64,000 nt of DNA from Methylocystis bryophila (GTDB lineage Bacteria; Pseudomonadota; Alphaproteobacteria; Rhizobiales; Beijerinckiaceae): NCBI RefSeq assembly GCF_027925445.1, contig NZ_AP027149.1:2413501-2477500 (forward strand), written 5' to 3'. A model generated the notes under the pieces. That model worked only from the letters and a program-made list of their open reading frames with translations. It had not been told where the DNA came from and ran no database searches. Position numbers and translations under genes: made by a program. This document shows positions 1 to 8,433 of this stretch, in pieces; the first letter of the stretch is position 1, and the number at the start of each line of letters is the position of its first letter.

Positions 1-2
1 CG

Positions 3-887
3 AAGATCGAGCTAGGGCAAAAGCTCTTCTTCGATCCGCGGCTCTCGAAGAGCCAGTTGATCAGTTGCGCCTCCTGCCACAATCTCTCGCTTGGCGGCGC
101 GGACACAGGGTCGACCTCGGTCGGCCACGGCTGGCAGAAGGGCCCGCGGCGCGCGCCGACCGTTCTCAACGCCGTGTTCAACAGCGCTCAGTTCTGGGAC
201 GGGCGCGCGGAGGATCTGAAAGCGCAGGCCAAGGGGCCGATTCAGGCCGCCGTCGAAATGAGCAACACGCCCGCGGCGGTCGAGGCGACGCTGCGCAGCA
301 TGCCGGGTTATGTGAAGGACTTCGACGCCGCGTTTCCCCACGAAGCGCAGCCCGTCACCTTCGACAACATGGCGAAGGCCATCGAAGCCTTCGAAGCCAC
401 TCTGGTTACGCCGGGCGCCCGCTTCGACAAATTCCTCGCGGGGGACGACGCCGCGTTGAACGACTCGGAGAAGAAGGGGTTGCGGCTCTTCCTCGATAAG
501 GGCTGCGCTTCCTGCCACAGCGGACCGAACATCGGAGGCGCGGCGTATTTCTCCTTCGGCGTCGCGAAAGCGCCCTCCGAAGAACTGCGCCCGATCGCGG
601 ACAAAGGTCGCAGCGCGGTCACCAAGAGCGCGTCCGACGACTTCGTCTTCCGCGCCGCGCCCTTGCGCAACGTCGCCCTGCGCGCTCCCTATTTCCACAC
701 GGGCAAAGTGTGGAGCTTGGACGAGGCGGTCAATTTGATGGCCGTCCATCAATTGGGGACCACGCTCAGCCCGGAGGAAACGCGGGAGATCGTCGCCTTT
801 CTGGGAAGCCTGAACGGCGAGGCGCCGAAGGTCGCCTATCCGACCTTGCCCCCGCGCGCGAGCGAGACGCCGCGTCCGCAATACTGA
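3..887 (+). CDS. Diheme cytochrome c peroxidase (MauG/CcpA family), 5' end missing
   Basis: The reading frame is already open at the window edge, so the N-terminus and signal peptide lie outside. Visible are the family opening 'ELGQKLFFDPRLS' and two c-type heme motifs, both CASCH, at about 66-80 and 504-518. These define bacterial diheme peroxidases, which reduce H2O2 in the periplasm with electrons from small cytochromes or, in MauG, modify proteins. About 295 residues are present, consistent with all but the N-terminal export region. A GC hairpin with a T-run follows the stop, so it is the end of its own transcript and not part of the pmo operon. Whether the substrate is peroxide or a protein cannot be told. 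Confidence 0.88.
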   Translation, partial: KIELGQKLFFDPRLSKSQLISCASCHNLSLGGADTGSTSVGHGWQKGPRRAPTVLNAVFNSAQFWDGRAEDLKAQAKGPIQAAVEMSNTPAAVEATLRSMPGYVKDFDAAFPHEAQPVTFDNMAKAIEAFEATLVTPGARFDKFLAGDDAALNDSEKKGLRLFLDKGCASCHSGPNIGGAAYFSFGVAKAPSEELRPIADKGRSAVTKSASDDFVFRAAPLRNVALRAPYFHTGKVWSLDEAVNLMAVHQLGTTLSPEETREIVAFLGSLNGEAPKVAYPTLPPRASETPRPQY

Positions 888-912
888 GCGCAAAAGCTTC
901 TTACTTCGGCGG

Positions 913-946
913 CGCGCCGGCTCTCGAAGGAGGGCCGGCGCGTTTT
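913..946 (+). terminator. Rho-independent terminator after the diheme peroxidase
   Basis: A 9-bp GC stem (CGCGCCGGC at 913-921 with GCCGGCGCG at 934-942) is followed immediately by TTTT. It sits 25 bp after the peroxidase stop. Confidence 0.75.
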
Positions 947-1230
947 CTGTCTTAAGGGCGTCATTTGGCCGGAGTTGGGTGTCACCGTTAGCTCGAACTT
1001 GACCCTATCATTCGGTGCGGTGCAGCACAAAATGTCGCAGCCTTTGCGGTTGAGGGCGCGCAGGGGGATGGCCAGGGCTCGAGGCTGCGACAGGATCGCT
1101 CTAGATTGCCCAGATTATCGAGAGATTTGTATTTCATTGCGCCTGCGAAAGGGATGAGGGGAGATAGGTCGTCTCGGGATAGAGGTGGCGGGAAACCTAC
1201 CCGAATGGGTCGATAAGCCCCTTCGATAGA

Positions 1231-1259
1231 TTGTCATCTCCAGTCCTATCGAGTATTGT
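1231..1259 (+). promoter_or_regulatory. Candidate sigma70 promoter for pmoCAB
   Basis: TTGTCA (1231-1236), a 17-nt spacer and TATTGT (1254-1259) match the -35/-10 pattern well. It lies about 575 bp upstream of pmoC, with no gene between. Transcription starting near 1266 would give a leader of about 570 nt. pmo promoters of type II methanotrophs are known to lie some distance upstream of pmoC; the exact site here is inference. Confidence 0.4.
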
Positions 1260-1265
1260 TTTTGA

Positions 1266-1833
1266 ACGCCCAAACGGAAATGGTCTGGGCACGCTGGGCT
1301 CATCCCCGGGCGGGATCCAGAGGAGGGTCGCGACAGGCGACATCCTCGGCGTTTCGCCTCGGGGCGGCTCCAAGCGGCGCGTCGGGCTCGTCGGCTTGAA
1401 CGGCAACGAGAACGAAACAGAAAACAAAAAACGAGCAGAACCAAAAACAAAAACAAAAACGAGAGGGAAGGGCGCAGGGCTTCGCGCATTTCGTCAAAGA
1501 AGAAAGACATCGGACGGACGCCTCGGCGCGGCTCGCGCATGGGACGTTTGAAGTCCGGGCCGCTTTTGGAGCGAGGGGCGCCGTCTGGCGTTTCGAGCGC
1601 CAGGAGGCGAGAGACGAGATCGACAAAAGAATAAAGAAGAGCGAAGCGCGTCGAAACGCCAAAGAAGAGCCGAAACGCTTAAGAAGAGCAAGAACGAGCG
1701 TGAAGGCCTGGGATGTCGGGGGTTGAGAAGCCTTAAAAGCTCGAGCAGGACGGGGGCTGCGCCGCTTACTCTTTGGCGGAACGGCCGCAAGACGCGCAAA
1801 TCTGAATAGAGAGCAGACTTAGGAGGACCAAGC
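1266..1833 (+). promoter_or_regulatory. pmoC: Long T-poor, A-rich leader of the pmo operon
   Basis: No convincing gene lies between the peroxidase terminator and pmoC. The segment 1398-1480 contains no T at all on the + strand (83 nt) and includes repeated AAAAAC units at about 1443-1460. The stretch 1610-1700 is purine-rich and nearly T-free as well. Such a transcript would be poor in U and weakly structured. pmoC itself has a strong AGGAGG ribosome site at about 1820. A role in mRNA stability or in translation of this very highly expressed operon is inference. Confidence 0.45.
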
Positions 1834-2601
1834 ATGAGTTCGACAACAAGCACGGCTGCTGGCGCAGCCGCTGGCACAGACACCATCGTCGATCTGAAGG
1901 GAATGTGGATCGGCCTTGCGGTGCTGAACGTGTTTTACCTGATCGTTCGCATCTATGAGCAGATCTACGGCTGGCGCGCGGGTCTCGACTCGTTCGCTCC
2001 GGAGTTCCAGACGTACTGGCTGTCGATCCTTTGGACGGAGATCCCGCTGGAGCTCGTCTCGGGCATCGGCCTTGCCGGTTACCTCTGGAAGACCCGCGAC
2101 CGCAACGTTGACGCCGTGGCTCCTCGCGAGGAGATGCGCCGTCTGGTGGTTCTGGTTCAATGGCTGACGGTTTACGGCATCGCCATTTACTGGGGCGCGT
2201 CCTTCTTCACGGAGCAGGACGGCACGTGGCACATGACGGTGATTCGCGACACGGACTTCACGCCGTCGCACATCATCGAGTTCTACATGAGCTACCCGAT
2301 CTACTCGGTGATCGCGGTTGGCGCGTTCTTCTATGCGAAGACCCGCATTCCGTATTTTGCTCATGGCTACTCGCTGGCGTTCCTGATCGTGGCGATTGGT
2401 CCGTTCATGATCATCCCGAACGTTGGCCTGAACGAGTGGGGCCACACTTTCTGGTTCATGGAAGAGCTGTTCGTTGCTCCGCTGCATTGGGGCTTCGTGT
2501 TCTTCGGCTGGATGGCGCTGGGCGTGTTCGGCGTCGTGCTGCAGATCCTCGGCCGCATCCATGCGCTGGTCGGCAAGGAAGGCGTCGCGCTGCTCGCCTG
2601 A
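1834..2601 (+). CDS. pmoC: Particulate methane monooxygenase subunit C
   Basis: PmoC is the membrane-embedded subunit of copper pMMO, which oxidises methane to methanol in the intracytoplasmic membranes. The product has 255 residues with multiple hydrophobic helices. By spacing to the Methylococcus enzyme, the CuC ligands Asp-His-His are D129, H133 and H146. The CuD ligands Asn-His-His are N200, H204 and H218. All are present, so the subunit looks catalytically competent. The ATG follows an AGGAGG site. It is the first gene of pmoCAB, with pmoA starting about 130 bp later. Codon use is typical of a highly expressed gene. Confidence 0.98.
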   Translation: MSSTTSTAAGAAAGTDTIVDLKGMWIGLAVLNVFYLIVRIYEQIYGWRAGLDSFAPEFQTYWLSILWTEIPLELVSGIGLAGYLWKTRDRNVDAVAPREEMRRLVVLVQWLTVYGIAIYWGASFFTEQDGTWHMTVIRDTDFTPSHIIEFYMSYPIYSVIAVGAFFYAKTRIPYFAHGYSLAFLIVAIGPFMIIPNVGLNEWGHTFWFMEELFVAPLHWGFVFFGWMALGVFGVVLQILGRIHALVGKEGVALLA

Positions 2602-2734
2602 TCGGCTGCGCGCGAGAGATCGGAGGGTCGCGCCTTGGGGCGCGGCTCTCACCAGACAAGCGTAAAAACTGAAGAAGAAGACGACAATCCGGCGATGACA
2701 GCCGGAGCGTTGAATGACACCAAGGAGAAGAGAG

Positions 2735-3493
2735 ATGTCGACATCGAAGAGCGGGGGAGCGGTCGGTCCGTTCCATTCCGTCGCGGAAGCGGCGGGATGC
2801 GTTCAGACCACCGATTGGATGCTTCTGACGCTGCTGTTTTTTGCGGTTTTGGGCGGCTACCACGTCCATTTTATGCTGACGGCGGGCGACTGGGACTTCT
2901 GGGTTGACTGGAAGGATCGTCGTATGTGGCCGACGGTTGTGCCGATTCTGGGCGTGACCTTCGCGGCGGCGTCGCAGGCCTTTTTCTGGGTGAACTTCCG
3001 TCTGCCGTTTGGCGCGGTGTTCGCGGTTCTGGGCCTGCTGATCGGCGAGTGGATCAACCGCTACGTGAACTTCTGGGGTTGGACCTATTTCCCGATCTCG
3101 CTGGTGTTCCCGTCGGCTCTGATGGTTCCGGCGATCTGGCTTGACGTGATCCTTCTGCTCTCGGGCAGCTATGTGATCACGGCGGTGATCGGCGCGCTGG
3201 GCTGGGGCCTGCTGTTCTATCCGAACAACTGGCCGGCGATCGGTCAGTTCCACCAGGCGACGGAGCAGCATGGTCAGCTGATGTCGCTTGCGGATCTGAT
3301 CGGCTTCCACTTCGTCCGCACGTCGATGCCGGAATACATCCGCATGGTCGAGCGCGGCACGCTGCGCACCTTCGGTAAGGACGTTGTGCCGGTTGCGGCG
3401 TTCTTCTCGGGCTTCGTGTCGATGCTGGTCTACTTCGCGTGGTGGTGGCTGGGCCGCTTCTATTCGACGACGAAGGTCATCAAGGAAATCTAA
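2735..3493 (+). CDS. pmoA: Particulate methane monooxygenase subunit A
   Basis: PmoA is the membrane subunit used as the standard marker gene for methanotrophs. The 252-residue protein carries the familiar 'GDWDFWVDWKDRRMW' and 'NFWGWTYFPISLVFPSAL' stretches and aligns by eye with type II (Methylocystis/Methylosinus) PmoA1 along its length. I chose the ATG at 2735, which follows AAGGAG and begins MSTSKSGG as in relatives, over an upstream in-frame start. It lies between pmoC and pmoB in one operon. Confidence 0.98.
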   Translation: MSTSKSGGAVGPFHSVAEAAGCVQTTDWMLLTLLFFAVLGGYHVHFMLTAGDWDFWVDWKDRRMWPTVVPILGVTFAAASQAFFWVNFRLPFGAVFAVLGLLIGEWINRYVNFWGWTYFPISLVFPSALMVPAIWLDVILLLSGSYVITAVIGALGWGLLFYPNNWPAIGQFHQATEQHGQLMSLADLIGFHFVRTSMPEYIRMVERGTLRTFGKDVVPVAAFFSGFVSMLVYFAWWWLGRFYSTTKVIKEI

Positions 3494-3624
3494 GCCTGAC
3501 GACGCGCTTCCTCGCGGACCTGTCCTCGTCTCGAGGCGGGACCGCGGGGAGGGGAAAAGAGCGGGGGCCGTAGGGCCTGCGAGAGCGGGTCCGGCCCCAA
3601 ACGAAAGAAACTGGGAGGTTGTTG

Positions 3625-4884
3625 ATGAAAGCCCTAGTCAAGCTGGCTGCGCTGGGCGCGGCGGCGGTGGTGGCGACGGTTGGAGCTGCGGCTCCGGCCT
3701 TCGCGCACGGCGAGAAGTCGCAGCAGGCGTTCCTTCGGATGCGCACGCTGAACTGGTATGACGTCGCCTGGTCGAAGACCTCGGTGGCGGTGAACGAAGA
3801 GATGGTGCTTTCGGGCAAGGTGCACGTGTTCTCGGCGTGGCCGCAGGCTGTGGCCAATCCGCGCGTGTCGTTCCTGAACGCCGGCGAGCCGGGTCCGGTT
3901 CTGGTCCGCACGGCGCAGTTCATCGGCGAGCAGTTCGCGCCGCGTTCGTTCTCGATGGTTCCCGGGAACGACTATGCGTTCTCGATCAACCTGCGCGGCC
4001 GTCGCGCCGGCCGCTGGCACGTTCACGCTCAGATCAACGTTGAAGGCGGCGGACCGATCATCGGGCCGGGCCAGTGGATCGAGATCAAGGGCGACATGAA
4101 GGACTTCACCGATCCGGTGACGCTCCTTGATGGAACGACGATCGACCTCGAGCACTACGGCATCAGCCGGGTTTACGCCTGGCATATGCCGTGGCTGATC
4201 GTGGGCGCGGCCTGGATCCTGTTCTGGTTCGTGCGCAAGGGCATCATCGCTTCCTATCTCCGCGTTGCGGAAGGCCGGGACGATGAGGCGACCACCGACG
4301 AAGACCGCCGCATTGGCGCGATCGTGCTGGCGCTGACGATCCTCGCGACGATCTTCGGCTACGCCTACACGAACTCGCAGTTCCCGCGCACGATCCCGCT
4401 TCAGGCCGGCTTGCAGAAGCCGCTGACGCCGATCACGAGCACGGGCACCGTGGGCGTCGGCAAGGATCAGGTGAGCGTTGACCTCGGCGGCGGCGTCTAC
4501 AAGGTGCCGGGCCGTGAGCTGACGATCAACGTGAAGGTGAAGAACTCGACGGCTCATCCGCTTCGCCTCGGCGAATATACGACGGCCGGCCTGCGCTTCC
4601 TCAACCCGGACGTGTTCACGACGAAGCCTGAGTTCCCGGACTATCTGCTTGCGGATCGCGGTCTGTCGACGGATCCGACGCCGATCGCGCCGGGCGAGAC
4701 GAAGGACATTGTCGTGAAGGTGCAGGACGCGCGTTGGGACATCGAGCGTCTGTCGGACCTGGCCTATGACACGGACAGCCAGATCGGCGGCCTGTTGTTC
4801 TTCTTCACGCCGGACGGTCAGCGCTACGCCGCGGAAATCGGCGGCCCGGTCATTCCGAAGTTCGTCGCGGGCGACATGCCCTGA
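3625..4884 (+). CDS. pmoB: Particulate methane monooxygenase subunit B
   Basis: PmoB is the large periplasmic copper-binding subunit of pMMO, here 419 residues. A signal peptide ends at AFA, leaving H28 as the mature N-terminal histidine. With H132 and H134 (the HVH of 'RWHVHAQIN') it forms the CuB site. Two cupredoxin domains flank a two-helix membrane region (about 180-205 and 235-252). The ATG at 3625 follows GGGAGG. The last gene before the strong terminator, it completes pmoCAB. Confidence 0.98.
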   Translation: MKALVKLAALGAAAVVATVGAAAPAFAHGEKSQQAFLRMRTLNWYDVAWSKTSVAVNEEMVLSGKVHVFSAWPQAVANPRVSFLNAGEPGPVLVRTAQFIGEQFAPRSFSMVPGNDYAFSINLRGRRAGRWHVHAQINVEGGGPIIGPGQWIEIKGDMKDFTDPVTLLDGTTIDLEHYGISRVYAWHMPWLIVGAAWILFWFVRKGIIASYLRVAEGRDDEATTDEDRRIGAIVLALTILATIFGYAYTNSQFPRTIPLQAGLQKPLTPITSTGTVGVGKDQVSVDLGGGVYKVPGRELTINVKVKNSTAHPLRLGEYTTAGLRFLNPDVFTTKPEFPDYLLADRGLSTDPTPIAPGETKDIVVKVQDARWDIERLSDLAYDTDSQIGGLLFFFTPDGQRYAAEIGGPVIPKFVAGDMP

Positions 4885-4907
4885 TCGACGCCTGACGTGA
4901 CAATCAG

Positions 4908-4944
4908 CCGGCCGGAGAGAAACCTCTCCGGCCGGTTTTTTTTT
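4908..4944 (+). terminator. Strong terminator ending pmoCAB
   Basis: A perfect 12-bp stem (CCGGCCGGAGAG at 4908-4919, CTCTCCGGCCGG at 4924-4935) with a 4-nt loop is followed by nine T. It separates pmoCAB from pmoD-copC-copD-pmoF, so those genes probably need their own promoter or depend on readthrough. Confidence 0.93.
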
Positions 4945-5171
4945 GAAGTGAACAACCGCCTTGCGCAAAATTGCTCGTTATGCGATGCAATTTCACGCGC
5001 GCGTCGATTGGTCGCAATCACCGCTTTGGCTTTTTCCTGAAAACTGTAATTAAATCGGGAAGAAAGGGCCGGGCGGAACAGCGGTCCGGCCAATGGGGCG
5101 TCGGACGTGCACGCTGGCGGCTCAGCGATGCGGCGCATGCAAGCAAAGAAAGAAGAGGGAGAAACCCGAGG

Positions 5172-5771
5172 ATGAGGCGAGCTTCAATTTTGTCGACGAT
5201 CTTCGGCGCGCTGTTTCTCCTTTTCGCGCAGGGCCAGGCGCGCGCCGAGGGCGGCGCAGGTCCGGAAGCGATGACGATGGGAAATATGTGCATGGTCATG
5301 TTCGGCTATGACATGATCCACATCACCTCCTATCTGCCGGGAATGTCCCGCAGCGAATATTGCGAGGAGATACCGGCGACGGGGAAGGTCATCATGGTCT
5401 TCGATATCGAGAATCCCAGATTTCGGGATTTGCCGATCGAAATTCGCATCATTCGCGATCCGCTGACTCCGGTCACCAGCGACACGAAGCTCGATCCCCT
5501 CACCGAGGTGCATTTTCCGGCGACACGCTATCGGACCGGCACCTTCAGCTTCGAACATGATTATATGAACAATGGCCATTATATCGGCATGGTGACGCTG
5601 ACCAAGGAGAGCGGGGAGCAGGAGACGCAGATCTTCAAGTTCTCGGTGGGCGAGACCCTGTGGCAGTATGTTCCCTATCTTCTGGGAGCCGTGCTGATCG
5701 GCATGCTCATCTTCTTCTACTGGCGGCACTCGCATCCGGCGGCCCGCAAAGAACCCCAGGCGGCGAGCTGA
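5172..5771 (+). CDS. pmoD: PmoD, periplasmic CuA-type copper protein
   Basis: PmoD proteins occur only beside methane and ammonia monooxygenase genes and form a CuA-like copper site at a homodimer interface. The 199-residue product has an N-terminal signal peptide (about 1-26) and a Met/Cys-rich segment 'MTMGNMCMVMFGYDM' (C40 with M41 and M43). A second cysteine is at C64, followed by a cupredoxin-like domain and a C-terminal transmembrane anchor (about 167-185). It starts 228 bp after the pmoCAB terminator and heads the copper-gene cluster. Its likely role is copper delivery or electron transfer to pMMO. The physiological partner is not shown by sequence. Confidence 0.9.
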   Translation: MRRASILSTIFGALFLLFAQGQARAEGGAGPEAMTMGNMCMVMFGYDMIHITSYLPGMSRSEYCEEIPATGKVIMVFDIENPRFRDLPIEIRIIRDPLTPVTSDTKLDPLTEVHFPATRYRTGTFSFEHDYMNNGHYIGMVTLTKESGEQETQIFKFSVGETLWQYVPYLLGAVLIGMLIFFYWRHSHPAARKEPQAAS

Positions 5772-5818
5772 CGCAAAGACGTTAGTGTCCCAACGTGTGG
5801 TCGAGAGGAACCAAGACC

Positions 5819-6223
5819 ATGAGCAAGATTAAGCCTGCGCAAAATGGAAAGTCCTGGCGGGCGGCGGCGTTCGCGACGATCGCGACGCTTCTGCTCTTTT
5901 CGACCGCGCCGGCGCTGGCGCACTCCTTCCTCGTGGACGCCAATCCCTCTTCGAAGGACCACGTCGAGGCCATGCCGAAAGCTGTCAAGCTGAAATTCGG
6001 CGCTGGCGTCGAGCCCGCTTATTCGACGCTCTCCATCGAAACCAGCGACGGCAAGGTCCTCGCGAAGGGAGCGGTCGGAAAGCCGGAGACGCCGCGCGAG
6101 CTGACGCTCGATGCGCCGGCCGACTTGGCTCCGGGGCGTTACGTCATCCGCTATCGCGTGCTTTCGCAGGACGGCCACATCGTCGAGGGGAACTATGAAT
6201 TCTTTCTCGACGCTAAGAAATAG
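5819..6223 (+). CDS. copC: CopC, periplasmic copper-binding protein
   Basis: The product of 134 residues has a signal peptide ending PALA, so that H35 becomes the mature N-terminus, giving the histidine-brace Cu(II) site of CopC. The conserved 'DGHIVEG' near the C-terminus supplies Asp and His ligands. The single small beta-sandwich domain is followed by the copD gene, the usual partner in copper import. The ATG at 5819 follows GAGAGGAA. It lies 48 bp downstream of pmoD, presumably in the same transcript, and probably helps supply copper to pMMO. Confidence 0.92.
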   Translation: MSKIKPAQNGKSWRAAAFATIATLLLFSTAPALAHSFLVDANPSSKDHVEAMPKAVKLKFGAGVEPAYSTLSIETSDGKVLAKGAVGKPETPRELTLDAPADLAPGRYVIRYRVLSQDGHIVEGNYEFFLDAKK

Positions 6224-6429
6224 CGGGTTCTGGCAGCGAGACACGCCGGAGCGAGTTCGATCGCGAAAGCTTGTCGAGCGCGATTCAAAGAAAGCGTGAG
6301 CGGCGTTTGGGATTGGCGCGCTCCGCCTTTTGGAAAGGATCGCGTTTTTCGCGTTCAAGTGAAGGCGCCTGAGCGCAGCGTGATGGCGCAGATGGCGGTC
6401 GAGACGACGTAGCGGGAAACCAAAACGAG

Positions 6430-8376
6430 ATGTCCCAAACCTTCCTCCGCTTCTTCGAGGCGCTCCCGACGGCGCTCGCAGTCGGCTTGTTGCTGCTGCC
6501 GCTCCTCAGCGAGGAGAACGGCGCGCGCTTCAAACCGGCGATCGCCCTATGCGGCGTGTTGCGCGCCGTGCTCGGCTTCGGCCTCATCGTGCTGATCGCC
6601 AGAGCGATTATTCCCGCTGACGTTCCGCTCAGCTTCGACGGCCTCGTCACCTTCAGCACGAGCACGTCCGTCGGACGGGCGTGGGTCGCGACCGAGATCG
6701 TCGCTCTGCTTTTCGCGCTCGCGACTCTCCTTCGCCTGCGCGTCGATTCCGGCGTCTTCGACAAGGCGACGCTCGGCCTCGGCGGACTCGTTCTCGCTCT
6801 GACCTCCGTGACCGGTCATGCGATCGACGACAGCTTCCGCTGGTGGCAGCAAGCAAGCTTCCTCTTGCACACGGCCGCCGGCCTGACATGGCTGGGCGGT
6901 CTCATCGGCCTCGTCTGGTGGATGTTCACCGGGCGCGGGAAGTCGCCGGAGGTTGCGGCGAAGCTTTCGGAGCGTTGGTCGAACGTCGCCAAGGTCGCCA
7001 TCGTGATCGTGGTGATTAGCGGGATCGTGATGGCGTGGGAGAATGTGGGCAGCTTCGCCAATCTGCTCGCCACGCCCTATGGGCGGCTGCTGACGATCAA
7101 GCTCGCTCTCTTCTGCGCATCCATGCTCGCGGCCCTGGCGCTGGCGCTATACCTCAACCGCCGGCCGGCCGATAAATTCGACTTCGATTGGTACGGACGT
7201 GTGGGCCTTGCGGAGGCGGTCGCGGCTGCCGGTCTCGTCTTCATCGCCGGATGGATCGCGGTCATCACGCCCGCCTCGCACGAGACAGATCTTTATTGGC
7301 CCCTCCCATTTCGCCTCTCTTGGTCGGCGACCTGGGGCTATGTCGGCGCGAAACTGCCGTGGATCGACGTCGCCAACTGGTATCTCGCGCCCGCATGGTC
7401 GGCCGTCGTCGCCGTCGTCTGCGCGGCGCTCGCCGCCTTCTTTTGGTGGGCGCCGCGCCTGCGTCCATGGCGACGCTTCTCGACGCCCGGGGCGCTGCTG
7501 CTTTCGGCGCTTTTCGTCGGCTCCTCCTTCGCCACCGTGGCTTACACCGACACCTACAACGATCCGGCTGTCGACTACACGGCGATGTCGGTCGTGCGCG
7601 GGCAAAAGCATTTCAACGCGAATTGCGTCGCCTGTCATGGCGTTTCAGGCGAGGGGAACGGCGAACTCGCCAGCGGGCTGAAGGACCTCAAGGGATTGCC
7701 GGTCACGCCCGCCGACCTGACCGCCCCGCATGTGGGCAACCACACGATCGGCGACATCTTCCACTGGCTGTCTTATGGCGGCACCAGCGGCGTCATGCCG
7801 GGGTTCAAGGAGACGCTCGACCCCGACGACCGCTGGGACGTGATCAACTTCCTCTTGATGATGTCCTATTCCAACCGCGCCCGCTTCATCGGCGCGCAGC
7901 CGATGGTGCAGTGGCTCATCGCCCCGGACTTCCAGCTCGTCGATCCCGAGGACAAGATCACGACTTTCTACGGGCTGCGCGGGACGCCGACCCTGCTTTC
8001 CTTTGCGCGCTGTAACGCGCCCGAGGTCGATGAACATGCGCTCGAAGCGTCTCTCGCCATTGCGGATGAAACCGCCAAAGCCGCGGGCGCCAACCATGTG
8101 ACGGTCTATCAAGGCGGCTGCCCCGCCTCGCTCATGGCGCGCGCGCCCACCAATCCGCAAGCTGTCGAACGCGCCTATTCCATCATCAACCGCTATCCGA
8201 ACGAGAAGCCCAGCGACGAGATCGCGGAAGCGCATTATCTCATTGATCGCTCCGGCTATCTGCGTGCGCGCTATCGGCATTTCGAGGACGGCGCCGGCCA
8301 GGCCGCGCAGCTCTCCGCCGCGATCGCGCAACTCGCCCGAGAACCTTTCATCATCGTGAGCCTGCACTCGCACTAA
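6430..8376 (+). CDS. copD: CopD-type copper transporter fused to cytochrome c and thioredoxin-like domains
   Basis: At 648 residues this is about twice the length of ordinary CopD. Residues 1-365 form a multi-helix membrane domain with CopD features ('FLLHTAAGLTWLGGLIGLVWW' spans part of a conserved His helix). A class I cytochrome c domain follows, with heme motif C399-V-A-C402-H403 and a methionine-rich 'GGTSGVMPGFKE' downstream as probable axial-ligand region. From about 510 to the end is a degenerate thioredoxin/SCO-like domain without a CxxC pair. The fusion suggests coupling of copper uptake or reduction to electron transfer in the periplasm. It follows copC by 206 bp. Confidence 0.82.
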   Translation: MSQTFLRFFEALPTALAVGLLLLPLLSEENGARFKPAIALCGVLRAVLGFGLIVLIARAIIPADVPLSFDGLVTFSTSTSVGRAWVATEIVALLFALATLLRLRVDSGVFDKATLGLGGLVLALTSVTGHAIDDSFRWWQQASFLLHTAAGLTWLGGLIGLVWWMFTGRGKSPEVAAKLSERWSNVAKVAIVIVVISGIVMAWENVGSFANLLATPYGRLLTIKLALFCASMLAALALALYLNRRPADKFDFDWYGRVGLAEAVAAAGLVFIAGWIAVITPASHETDLYWPLPFRLSWSATWGYVGAKLPWIDVANWYLAPAWSAVVAVVCAALAAFFWWAPRLRPWRRFSTPGALLLSALFVGSSFATVAYTDTYNDPAVDYTAMSVVRGQKHFNANCVACHGVSGEGNGELASGLKDLKGLPVTPADLTAPHVGNHTIGDIFHWLSYGGTSGVMPGFKETLDPDDRWDVINFLLMMSYSNRARFIGAQPMVQWLIAPDFQLVDPEDKITTFYGLRGTPTLLSFARCNAPEVDEHALEASLAIADETAKAAGANHVTVYQGGCPASLMARAPTNPQAVERAYSIINRYPNEKPSDEIAEAHYLIDRSGYLRARYRHFEDGAGQAAQLSAAIAQLAREPFIIVSLHSH

Positions 8377-8433
8377 GGTGCGAAGAAAGGGCCATCCGCC
8401 CAATGCCGGATGGCAAATTAGGAGGAACGTAAG

